From Kappaphycus alvarezii (taxonomy: Eukaryota; Rhodophyta; Florideophyceae; Gigartinales; Solieriaceae): DNA of 64,000 bases. A model generated the notes under the pieces. It did not search any database and was not told the origin of the DNA. It saw only the letters and a list, made by a program, of their open reading frames with translations. Below are positions 28,836 to 38,089 of the stretch, piece after piece. The DNA lies in assembly GCA_002205965.3 (NCBI GenBank), contig NADL03000474.1:496001-560000 (forward strand). The letters run 5' to 3'. Numbering within the stretch: the first letter of the stretch is position 1; each line of letters opens with the position of its first letter. A program made the position numbers and the translations under genes.

Positions 28836-29319
28836 TTTGGAGCATACGCACGTACAGTAGGCCAACTGACGAATAGAGACAAGATGCCATCTCGACATCC
28901 CTAACAAAGCCACCGTCTCTGGTATCCAACGACTCGTACAGCACCTGACGCGAATGCCGCCACAACACGGCCTATTCTCTTTCGCCACCACCTAATGGTG
29001 GTGACCGGGTTGCACGGCAATCATGTTGGTGCGTGGAGATGAATTGAGCCACGAGGGGATCGTCGGTGCATGGTGTTGCCGCGGCTGCGGGTTTGCGGGT
29101 GTTGAAGAGGGTCGGAAATGTAGAGTGTCTTGTTGTGCGTGTTGTCGAGTGTACGGCGCAAAGTGCACTAGCTACGGTAGTAGCGAATAGTGTACAGAAG
29201 TGGATGGAAATGCTTGGAATGTGATGGCATTTCTGGTGGGCCAATGGACGACAAGAGTACAATGAACCGTTACTGTAGGCACTTGGATAATCAAGAGATA
29301 CGTAAATGTACCGACACCA

Positions 29320-29404
29320 GTACAGTACAATAATACTGTACTGTACTGTACTGTACTGTACTGTACTTTATGTATTGAGAAACTGTACAATACTGTACTG
29401 TACG
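29320..29404. repeat. long (ACTGT)n tract with flanking palindromes
   Basis: TACAGTACA at the left, then about seven uninterrupted ACTGT units (29,335-29,366), then GTACAATACTGTACTGTAC. It is the longest tandem run of the pentamer in the window and lies about 600 bp upstream of the Patched-like TATA box. Confidence 0.95.
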
Positions 29405-29941
29405 TTATAGTAAACCAGAGTGCGGGATGGAGAGGCAAGTTTATTGTAGATTGAATCAATTGTAACCTCTGATTTGAATTCAAAGGCGACAGCAAGCGCC
29501 AGTTTTTGTTTTCACAGAGCAGTGTACGGTACCGTAGCATCAATGCAAGATGGCCATCCTCTCATCGCTGATTGGTGGAACAGAAAGAGCCTTTCCGTAG
29601 GTTGGGGCCGTGTGGGCATATAGAAACGGCTTCAACTGTACACCAAAGAAACGCCTATTGTCATACAGCGCACAGCAGAGCGGCCAACAACACCTCCATC
29701 ACTCGTAATCGATGGCCAATGCGCCCAACGTTGTGTATTACAGTATGACCCGTTGAAAACAATTCAATTTAACCAACCTTGATACCTGATACCGCCTCCG
29801 CACCTGCTCCAATCTGCATCTGCATTACCTACCTCCATTTCCACGCCTCGAGTCATCACTCCAACGTGATATCACCCGCCCGTGCTGTCCCTACCCTGCC
29901 CCTCCCCCGCCATCCTCCATACCCGCCACTCCCGCCACCCA

Positions 29942-29949
29942 TATAAATG
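29942..29949 (+). promoter_or_regulatory. TATA box of the Patched-like gene
   Basis: TATAAATG in a C-rich, G-poor stretch, about 195 bp upstream of the first in-frame ATG (30,137). The ATG inside the box (29,950 region) and the ATG at 30,060 are out of frame with the conserved protein. A 14-base C run at 30,035-30,048 lies in the leader. Confidence 0.5.
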
Positions 29950-30034
29950 CCCCGCCCCACCAGCCAGCCTCCACCTCCCATCCAGCCGTCCCCCGCATCC
30001 TCGTCTCCTCAACCCGGACCCCTCCCTCCCTCCA

Positions 30035-30048
30035 CCCCCCCCCCCCCC
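30035..30048. repeat. poly-C tract of 14
   Basis: A homopolymer of 14 C in the leader of the Patched-like gene. A length error here would change whether an upstream ATG is in frame with the protein. Confidence 0.9.
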
Positions 30049-30136
30049 AACCTTCCCCAATGGACACGGATTCCCCACCTCCCACCCCGCCCGTCGCGGC
30101 CCCCTCTACAGAATCAGCTCCTTCATCGACAACTCC

Positions 30137-32846
30137 ATGCGCACCTTCTTCTTCCGTCTCGGCCTGCTCGTCGCCGCAAATCCCTTCAAAACAATCGCCA
30201 TCTCCATCCTCATCGTCGCCATCTCCCTCATCGGCATGATTCGCTTCCGTTCCGAATCCCGTCCTGGCGAACTCTGGGTCCCCCAGGGAACAGTCGCCCT
30301 GAAAAATCAGGCTTATGTAGAGGCCAATTACGGTCAGACCGTACGCTTTAGTAGCATGGCATTTGTCGCAGCTACAGACCGTGGCTTGGCAACCACCGCC
30401 GCCTTGAATGAAATGCTCGATGTCGCCAGTGCTGGATTTAACCTTGAGGTCGACCCGATTTCGGAGGAGGACGGTGGCGATGGCACACCCATTTTCTTCA
30501 AGGAGCGCTGTGTCGAGACCAGGGACTCGCGGGGGAATCCGCTCTGCGTCACCAGTTCAGCGTTTAGCCTGTTTTATGACCCGAGCCTTGCACAAATGGC
30601 TCAGGATGGTACAGTCGACTTTTTCGAGACCGTGAGGGCTACTATTGATACGCTGTCCGATGCTGACATTCGTCAACGTCTTGAAAATCCACCCGCCGTG
30701 AGTCCGGTCGATGGAACTCCGTTCAATGCCGAAGAGTTGATTGGCGGCACCAGTGGTAGCGGCGACAGCTTCACGGTCCGTGTCTTGTTGTACAACCAGT
30801 TTGCGGATAATAACGCTATTGTCGAGAATGGAGATTTGGTCGACAAGGAGGCGGAAAAGCTCGAGGAACGCTGGACAGACTTTCTCCTCGACGAAACTCC
30901 CCTTTTGCAGTCCACCTCCCAGATTCAGTGGCAACTACAGTCGGAGTTTTCTCAGAGCGATTCGCTTTCCGAGGCACTCACGGGCGACCTCCCCTTGCTC
31001 TCCGTCGGATTCATCCTGCTCGGCGTCTATGTCACCCTCTTCCTCGGTGACTTCCACGCCGTCCGCTCCCACATGCTGCTCGCCCTCGCCGCCCTCCTCA
31101 CCACTGGCCTGGCACTCGGCGCTTGTTTCGGCCTCTCCTCTGCCACGGGCATGTTCTTTGGGCCCGTGCATCAGATTCTTCCCTTGCTGATCATCGGAAT
31201 TGGCATTGATGACTGCTTCCATATTACCCGGTCCGCGGATGAGGCCTTTAGTCGCCCGGATGCTGCTGACAAGCCTTTGCGTCTCAAGGTCGCTCTCGCC
31301 CTGAGTCAATCTGGGTCTGCTATCACTGTCACCTCGTTTACAAATGTCGTCGTGTTCTTGCTCAGTGCTATTTCAAAGCTCCCCGCCCTTCGCTTCTTTG
31401 CCCTGTGGGCCGCCATTGGTGTGTTTGCGGCCTGGGCGCTTTCCATCACGTTTTACACCGCTTGCGTCACTTTGGACTTTCGAAGGTCTCAGGCCAAGCG
31501 TCGGGACTGTTGCCCGTGCTTTCCGCCTGTTCAGGAGGTCAAGGAACTCAACTGGTTTAAGCGACCTGCCGGTGGGTTTAGCAGATTCTTTGCAAACAGA
31601 TTTGGGCCATTTATTCTCAATCGCTATGTCCGCATTGTGCTTTTGGTGTTGTTTGTGGGACTGTTTGCGGCGTGTGCGTATGGTACATCCCAGCTTTACT
31701 TGAAGTTTCGGTTTGCATTCTTCTATCCCTCGGGTTCTGCGCAGCGAGAGTATCAAGATATCATCGACGAAAACTTTGAGCTCGGGACAACACGAATATC
31801 TATGTCAGAGACGTTGACCTTTCAACGCGTGACAATCAGCTGCGGTTGCTTCGTCTTTGCGCAACGGGTTCGGGTGAAATCGCTGAAAACGTGTGGATCC
31901 AGGGTGACACTGTGAACTGTTGGTATCAGAGGTTCCGTCAAGCAAGCGAGATTGAGGGTGACAACTCGGTCAGTCCCCCTGGCACGTTTGCTCGCGACGT
32001 CAGGGCGTTTTTGGATTCCCCGGCTGGAGGCCGCTTCAACGACTCTGTTCTTTTCAATGGTGATGGCAGCCAGGTCATTGGATGCAGATTCAGTGCGCAG
32101 TACATCTATAGGCCGACGAATAATGATGAGATTGATTCCCTCTTGTCCGTGCGTGAGACTGCGGATAGTGCTGGATTTGGAATTGCCGAGGACGGCACTC
32201 CGAAAGCGTTTCCGTACACCTTTTTGGACACTTTCTCCGAACAGTACGCTGCTCTACCCGAGGAGATTGGCATCTCTCTTGGACTTGCCGCAACGGCTGT
32301 GGCACTTGTGTGTCTTATTCTCATCGGACATCCAATCGTTGCGTTGATCAGTGTGTTGGTGGTGGGGATCATCATCATCGATGTGCTTGGGTTTACAAAT
32401 TTCTTCGGTATCAATTTGAATTCCGTTAGTGTGATTACGCTCGTATTGTCGACTGGTATTTCAGTGGATTTCGTTGTTCATATCATGAGGTCCTTCCTTG
32501 AGCACGTGGGCACTCGCAAGGAAAGGGCCATCAAGGCACTCGAGACAATGGGCCCGCCTGTCTTTTACGCAGGTTTCTCAACCTTCCTCGCGATTATCGT
32601 CTTATCCATTGCAAGATCTTACATCTTCCAGGTGATATTCCAGGGCTTTTTGTTCCTAATCATCATGGGTTTCCTACATGGGCTGATCCTAGGTCCATCA
32701 TACTGTCATTGATCGGGCCACCAAGCTTTTATGACAGTGAGGAGGATAAGATTGAGGCCGAAAAGCGTCTTGAAGCTCGAGTGACTGGTATGCGGGAAAA
32801 GGATCCAGAGAAGCTGGCTCCGTCTGGCGACGAAGATAGTGTATAA
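30137..32846 (+). CDS. Patched/RND-family sterol-sensing-domain transporter, two apparent 1-base deletions
   Basis: A polytopic membrane protein of the Patched/NPC1-like branch of RND permeases, about 900 residues, with two repeats of one plus five helices around large external loops. First repeat: helix 1 AISILIVAISLIGMIRF, loop with GELWVPQG, then the sterol-sensing helices (LPLLSVGFILLGVYVTLFLG), GIGIDDCFHI (about 31,195) and VTSFTNVVVFLLSA. Second repeat: VRIVLLVLFVGLFAACAYG, a loop, LVVGIIIIDVLGF and STGISVDFVVHI (about 32,455), the matching G-x-x-x-D helix. These aspartates carry protons in RND relatives. The frame shifts near 31,787 (one G missing in CTCGGGACAAC) and again near 32,693, just before LSLIGPPSFYD; stop at 32,844. 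Either sequencing errors or recent inactivation. The ATG at 30,137 is the first in frame, but a longer N-terminus is possible. Confidence 0.85.
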
Positions 32847-33299
32847 AGATTGCAAGTAGTGGGGGTGAGCACGAGCCTTCGGCTCAAAAAGTTTCTCCAC
32901 AGCTGGCCTCCAGCAAACTAACAACAGAACAAAAGCAGTTGCCCCGCCCCCTTTGACGTTAAAATGTGTGAAGACTTGTCCCCTAACCTAAAGACGCAAG
33001 GTGATTGGTTTCGGTCGAGATCTGCGAGCTTGACAATTCTCCTTTTGCCGGTAATGACGGCCCACGTGCCCTTGGTTACTGTGCGGGTACACTCAGGTTT
33101 GCCCTTGTATCGTGCGAGAAGAGTTACGCGCGGTTTGGTGCATTGAAACCAGCCAACCCCTTATGCAATCCCCTGTTCATGACCGCCATGTGCACGAAAT
33201 TTATACCAAATGACATCTTGAGCACATTTGAGGACTGGAGAGGTTCTTTCCTGTCTTCCCTTTTCAAGCGGATATGCTTGAGCCACAACACAGTAGAAT
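32847..33299. other. intergenic stretch downstream of the Patched-like gene
   Basis: No gene is recognised. It contains the 3' flank of the Patched-like gene and leads into the truncated 5' end of RT-element copy C. Confidence 0.5.
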
Positions 33300-33348
33300 A
33301 ATTGGTCCTGCACCGGACCCTTGATATTCATGCCGACAAGTTATTCAG

Positions 33349-34248
33349 TTGTGTGTTGAGGGCAAAATTGCTCAACTGCAATATAAACTTGCAAAACCCG
33401 AGCCGATTTCCTTTTCTCTCCCGTCAGCCCACCTACGCTCATTTCATAAACATGCTACACGGCAATTCTCAACCACCTCAACTGGTCCCGAGCCGCCAAC
33501 GCACCCTGATCCCCAGCGCCCAGTGCATCCAACTTTTCTCTTCGACTTTATTCACATGTCCCTCAGATAGCAGACTCTACCGACATCCTCAACCAATGGT
33601 TCACGGATAATGGCACCCTGATTGGGACTCTTGAAGATCTTCGCATCGCTCACAGGCTGATCTAGTGACCCGGCCTCGCCGTCGGCCTATACCTCAACCT
33701 ACGCAAAACCTGGATCTTTCGTCCACCCAACCCCTCCCCAGCCCGCTCCGCTTTCCGTCTTTACCCCTCGAAGGTTACAAGGATCAAGGCTTTGAACTGT
33801 TAGGCGCCACGCTCGGGGACCTTACCTTCATTTAATCCTGCCCTCAACCCCAAATACAGGCTTGTTGGAACACTTTCCACCCGCTGCATAGCGTTCCGGA
33901 CCCGCTTGTACGTCTCGACATGCAAATTGCCTTTGCGACTCGGCCTGTTTTGTGACCCAGGAATTCCGTCTTTCCGACCCGCAACACACAGAGAGCGCTG
34001 CTATTCAATTCAACGACCTACAAAGGACCTCCTAACCCAGTCCCTGAAAGTTGCTCACTGACCCAGCGTGGGTCCACGCTTGCCTCCTAGTACGTCAGGG
34101 TGGTCAAGGTTTCCCCCCTATTCACCCTCTTTTCAAGCCGCTTCCTCCGCGAACCTTATCGATTCGCCCACTGCCTGAACCCGTACCGCCCGGTACTGAC
34201 CATCCCTCACTTCCCGGCTGCTCTGTCCTCGTCATAGTCCATAGCTAA
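33349..34248 (+). pseudogene. 3' half of reverse transcriptase, RT-element copy C
   Basis: Encodes LVPSRQRTLIPSAQ (matching LLPSRQLTLIPSAQ in copy A), NGTLIGTLEDLRIAHRL and AVGLYLNLRK (matching copy A's GPAVGLYLNPRK), then ELLGATLGDLTF and ACLLVRQGGQGFPPI. The motif C dipeptide is DN instead of DD. Stops and frame changes are present throughout. There is no catalytic potential. Confidence 0.65.
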
Positions 34249-34757
34249 TCGTCGTCCCTTGACTGTGTGGCCCTTGCGCCCGCGACATCCTTTCTATCTC
34301 ACGCAGTAAGACTATCTTCATCCCAAACAAGGTGCTGACGGACGCCATGGCCCGGACCCACAGGAAGGACTATAGGTGGAATACTACCCCCACACCCTTC
34401 CAACAAAGTGATGCGGACATACGCCTTCGCATGCGCGGACCCGCCTTCCGCCACAGCCCTGCAGCTTCCATTCTTACCGTCCACCCACCAACAATACCAC
34501 TATCCTCGGCACCCACTAAACAGTGATGCTCACGCGGCACCTACCGTAAACAAACCGATCTTTCCCGCGAGTCCTTCACTTTCTTGCCACAGAGAGATGG
34601 ATGCGTTCCAGAACCACGCTGCTGACCTCTGCACGTCTTGTTTCGGCAGAATCCACTGTCACAACTCGGTTCGAAGCGCGCTTGCATTCCACGTGATCCG
34701 CGCTGCCGGACGTGACTGCGAGTTTGAGACCCCTCCCTTAATCCCCGGTACCAACCT

Positions 34758-35162
34758 ATGGCCAGCAAGCATTCTCTCGCGGCCCCCCTCTCGCCATCCT
34801 CGTCTGACTCCCACCCACTCGGGTGTGATATCACCATCGTCTCCTCATTCAAACCCGCCGCAAGCAAAAAGGCAACACAATTCGTTAGTGGTGCGGCTCA
34901 GACCGCCAATCGTAACAAGATTCGCGATCTCAAACTGGTCCGCCGAACCCGGAATCTCCCCAGCAGCCAAGTACCCCCACCCCCCAACCCAACTTTAAAT
35001 TTCAACTCATCGCCTTTGACTCTCTGGGCACTCCGTAAAATGCCAGCACTCGCCTCCTTGGTGAATTTATCCCTACGACCGCCCGCCGCTCCTTTACGCA
35101 TACCTGTACGGACCGCCGCAAGATACATAAACGCCTCCGTTCTGCCGTTTGTTCGTCTATAG
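34758..35162 (+). pseudogene. C-terminal domain of RT-element copy C
   Basis: A 134-codon open stretch. GCDITIVSSFKPAASKKATQ (about residues 22-41), FVSGAAQTANRNKIRDLK and LNFNSSPLTLWALRKMPALA align with the C-terminal domain of copy B (YDVTITSPFQES, FVKAAERRKHRELAIK, WKFVPLAVDSLG). It keeps the D-x-T-I and Lys-rich helix but is altered around the W-x-F-x-P block. This domain is deleted in copy A. Confidence 0.55.
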
Positions 35163-35376
35163 CGATGTCCGTCCTGTCGCGAGCCCCTTCAATCGCCGCT
35201 GACATGGCATATTTGATTAGTCCCCATCCGTAAGGTCAGTTTCGTTACTGCAATTATGGCGAATTTGACCTGGGCGACTCAAGGGGAACATTTTTAATTC
35301 CCTACCTTACTAGCATCGCCGTTACCCCAGCGCGTGTTGAGTGATGAAAGTTCTCTGAAAGCAGATACATTTTCAT

Positions 35377-36478
35377 CACAATTCTCGGTGTGGCTTCAAT
35401 ACTACAGCCATCCCACTTGTTCACCTTGGCACGCCATTCCCGAGAAGAACTTGCCCGGAAACACTGGATGTACGCGGCGATCATCTTATGCACTGCCTGC
35501 ATGGAGCCCACAGGATCAACCGACATGATCGCCAGATCACCCCTCTCGCGAGAGACCTCGCAAGAGCTGCTCGTCATCCTGCCGTAGAGCCAAGCCATGG
35601 TCTCTACCGCACAAGGCCGGGCATCCAAGCAATGGGAAGCAGCGGAGGGACCGAGTTTGTTGTCACCTTCGTGATTCCCCTCGCTCCATACAACAGGGGA
35701 GTGAGGGCCTTCAACCCGATGTCCTCTCTGTGCGGCGCGGAATGCGAAGCAGAGAAGATATTAATTCTTTACCGCGACCTCCATCAGAAGTACGGTAGGC
35801 TTTTGCCTGTGCCAATCTGCCCTCTTGGAGGTTGGCACACGGATGCATGCGCAGTGCTACATGACTGCAAGGAACGTGGCCGAGAGGACAATGGAGACCT
35901 ACGGAAGGGTTAGGGGGTTTTGATGCAAAGGAACGCTGCAGCAGCCGTCATGTCCAATGCCGCCTGCTTGATGGCTGGCCTGATGGTGGCCTTTTAGGAA
36001 GCGTAGTTCCTCCCCTATTACTGTGTTGGCACGGCTTTTTGAGTTGATTGTGGTTGTGTAGTGGATGAAAAACATCGACTAGAGCGATGAGCCAGCAATA
36101 CGCAGGACATGTGCAGCCACTCTTGGCTGCATTGCAGACTACAGAGCTGAAGTGGAGGAGATTCATCAACTAGTGATGTTAGAGGAAAACACACAGGATC
36201 TCGCCAGCCAACACAACTTGCAAATCAGTTGATAGTAGGTAGGTTGGAATGTGTTCCAAACGCAACTTTCTCACGCTTCATCGCACATCCTCGCCTATTT
36301 AAGACGCCAGCGTGCGTCTCTTTAGTAAAACTTTCGAGGCATCGAGCATCGGACACTTCCGCCTCAACCTGAGTTCCTAGCCAGACCACGCAAAGGTTTT
36401 CTGGAGAACTTTAGGATAAATTGAATGCATATTTCAAGAGTAAGACACCAAAAAATTTCTCCCCATTCGCCACAACAT
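35377..36478. mobile_element. 1.1-kb insertion inside RT-element copy C
   Basis: Absent from the matching point of copy A, where DNA equivalent to 35,376 joins directly to the equivalent of 36,479. It contains a plus-strand piece with HQKYGRLLPVPICPLGGWHT (35.79-35.84 kb) that looks like the end of another RT-element C-terminal domain, and a minus-strand open stretch (35,628-35,302) of unknown origin. Probably a nested, rearranged fragment of a third subfamily. Confidence 0.45.
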
Positions 36479-36955
36479 TCAAGCGAATCTGGAGAGGCTG
36501 GAAAGTACCCAATACTACCCAAACGTGTCAATTTAATCACTCTACTCCTCTTTAACTCAAAGTTGTTGGGTTATCTTCACTGAATATTTTTACCTACCCA
36601 AATATTCTTAGTACCAACAAAACCCTTTAATAAACTTGAATCAAACTAACGAATCCTCTTCGAAACTATTTCCCCGTAGCTCTCCCGCCTCTTGTTGCCT
36701 CGTGCATCCTCAGCACTTACCACCCTACACTACTACAGGCAACCTCGGACCTCCCATTCCTCACCACTTGTCCGTTATTCAGCACCCTGATGCCACTCTC
36801 GAATCCGAGCAGCACTAAAGTTTAAGCCGCCATCACTGCTACCTCCCATGTCCTCTTGAATAAATTCCACCATTCAGCCGCTGCTTACTCTCGCACATCC
36901 TCATGATCGAAGGCCCAACTCAGCTTTTCATAGCTCATAGCCTGACCTGAAATTG
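36479..36955 (+). repeat. 3' tail of RT-element family, shared with 7,390-7,930
   Basis: Direct counterpart, in opposite orientation, of the copy A tail. It starts CAAGCGAATCTGGAGAGGCT and ends near CATAGCCTGACC. Identity by eye is roughly 70 percent with several indels. Confidence 0.75.
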
Positions 36956-37100
36956 TAGTTGTTTATCAATAAATACGTTGATCTCATACTGATGAGCAAT
37001 ACTAAGGGTGAATACTATGCGCTGGCACGGATGGAGTCATTGGAAAGGAGATAATGATCATGTTGGGAACCAAGCAGATTAAAGTGAACTTGACCATTTA

Positions 37101-37520
37101 ATGATGTGCGTTTTTAAGTTAGATACGATCGGAGCAGAGCCCGGTATTCTCTTCGTGAAAGCCACATTTAATAACGAAAAAAATTCTTTGAGGAAGCCAT
37201 GGAAAGATCAAAAGAGCGGAGTAACCGTAAATTACGTATCAATGCTGCCAATAGTAGATGTTTTCCTCCCCTCTCCTGAACCGTGGAAGCTATCATCGTA
37301 TGTCAAAATAACCCTGTGTTTGAGTGGAACTAAAATTATAACTGCAAAAGAGCTGGAGGATATCGAAATTATGCATGCGTTGGTATCCGTGAGCAATTCT
37401 CCAATTAACAATGATAACTCCTAAGAATAATCAAAATGGACTGCTTCCAAAATTGGAATACTACCGGACGCCAGAAGGAAGTCCGGTGACCGATGTACCT
37501 CCTTCGGGTACATCGAAGAC
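37101..37520 (+). pseudogene. Ty3/gypsy protease-proximal fragment
   Basis: A plus-strand open stretch with LFVKATFNNEKNS, LPIVDVFLPSPEP, SSYVKITLCLSGTKI and VSVSNSPINNDNS, then after a stop SKIGILPDARRKSG. Each block matches the 5.4-6.0 kb minus-strand fragment (RFLRATWNHEK, LPTVGVFHP, TLCLNGREF, VDNSSVNDNFS, AMKSGPLPNAREKSG). In that copy the block leads into a gypsy RT, so this is the region between protease and RT. Here no RT follows. Confidence 0.6.
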
Positions 37521-38089
37521 CGCTATCAGTAGCAATGGGGGAAATCTGCACTGATTCAAAAAAACAAGAACTGGAATCCACTCTAGGAATCAAAGAAGGG
37601 AAGTTTGCAAATGAAGTTGTATTTCGTGCACTACAGGGATGTTTGAAAAACCATTCTAAGAAACTTTTTGCAGGCCTACAAAGAGTGTTTTACAAAGATC
37701 GTTTTTCATGAACATTGAACATATTATGGTCGTTTTTTTGTAGAATACTTTCGAAATTTAGTATACAAAATCATAGGCTACTTGATTCTTGTATTTGAGC
37801 TTTTGTATCTTGCTTTTTGTGGAGTCAAAAAGATTAAGAAAATAATTCCTGTGATTCTGACGGACACTTGCTATCGGATTAACCTCTATCAGCTGGAAAA
37901 ATTCCCCTGGTTGGCAACATTTATCTCGGAATACCTCTAAATTTCGGAACATCCGTGTATATCCTGTAATTTTCGGGCCCATCTATCCATGCGAAATACA
38001 GAACTGATAAACCTAACTGAATTTAAGAATTTTTAACTTCACTTTGTACGATTCGTGCGATTTAACGAATGGAACCGGTTATTCCATCA

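Larger units (their letters stand above)
27936..30136. other. divergent intergenic region, cyclin to Patched-like gene
   Basis: Holds several non-ATG open stretches without motifs, palindrome clusters at 28.7, 28.8 and 29.3 kb, and a C-rich promoter with TATAAATG at 29,942-29,949 for the Patched-like gene. No other gene is supported. Confidence 0.5.
33300..36955 (+). mobile_element. RT-element copy C, 5'-truncated, with a 1.1-kb insertion
   Basis: Plus-strand order: a post-motif-B part of the RT (LLHGNSQ-like block, 33.44 kb), DNGTLIGTLEDLR (33.61 kb), LLGATLGDLTF (33.80 kb), VRQGGQGF (34.1 kb), the C-terminal domain (34.76-35.16 kb), a broken MANLT ORF (35,257-35,376) and the 3' tail (36,479-36,955). 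It is the same family as copy A but in opposite orientation. The RT fingers and motif A are missing, as in 5'-truncated insertions. Between the MANLT ORF and the tail, 35,377-36,478 has no counterpart in copy A. Confidence 0.7.

Noticed and set aside
28972-29262. Minus-strand 96-codon ORF with a hydrophobic start
   Set aside because: No ATG; composition and position between palindrome clusters suggest intergenic DNA.
29320-29404. CRISPR-like or telomere-like array
   Set aside because: The repeat is a 5-bp palindromic unit without spacers and is not a known telomere repeat; it is a microsatellite or regulatory cluster.
35302-35628. Minus-strand 108-codon ORF
   Set aside because: Crosses the junction between copy C and its insertion, so it cannot be a single inherited gene.
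36985-37020. Hammerhead-ribozyme-like CTGATGAG
   Set aside because: No GAAA core at the right distance after a stem; chance match.
37464-37515. Two adjacent perfect hairpins (CCGGAC...GTCCGG and CGATGTACC...GGTACATCG) as a structured RNA
   Set aside because: Partly inside the gypsy block SKIGILPDARRKSG shared at the protein level with 5.5 kb, and no known RNA core fits.
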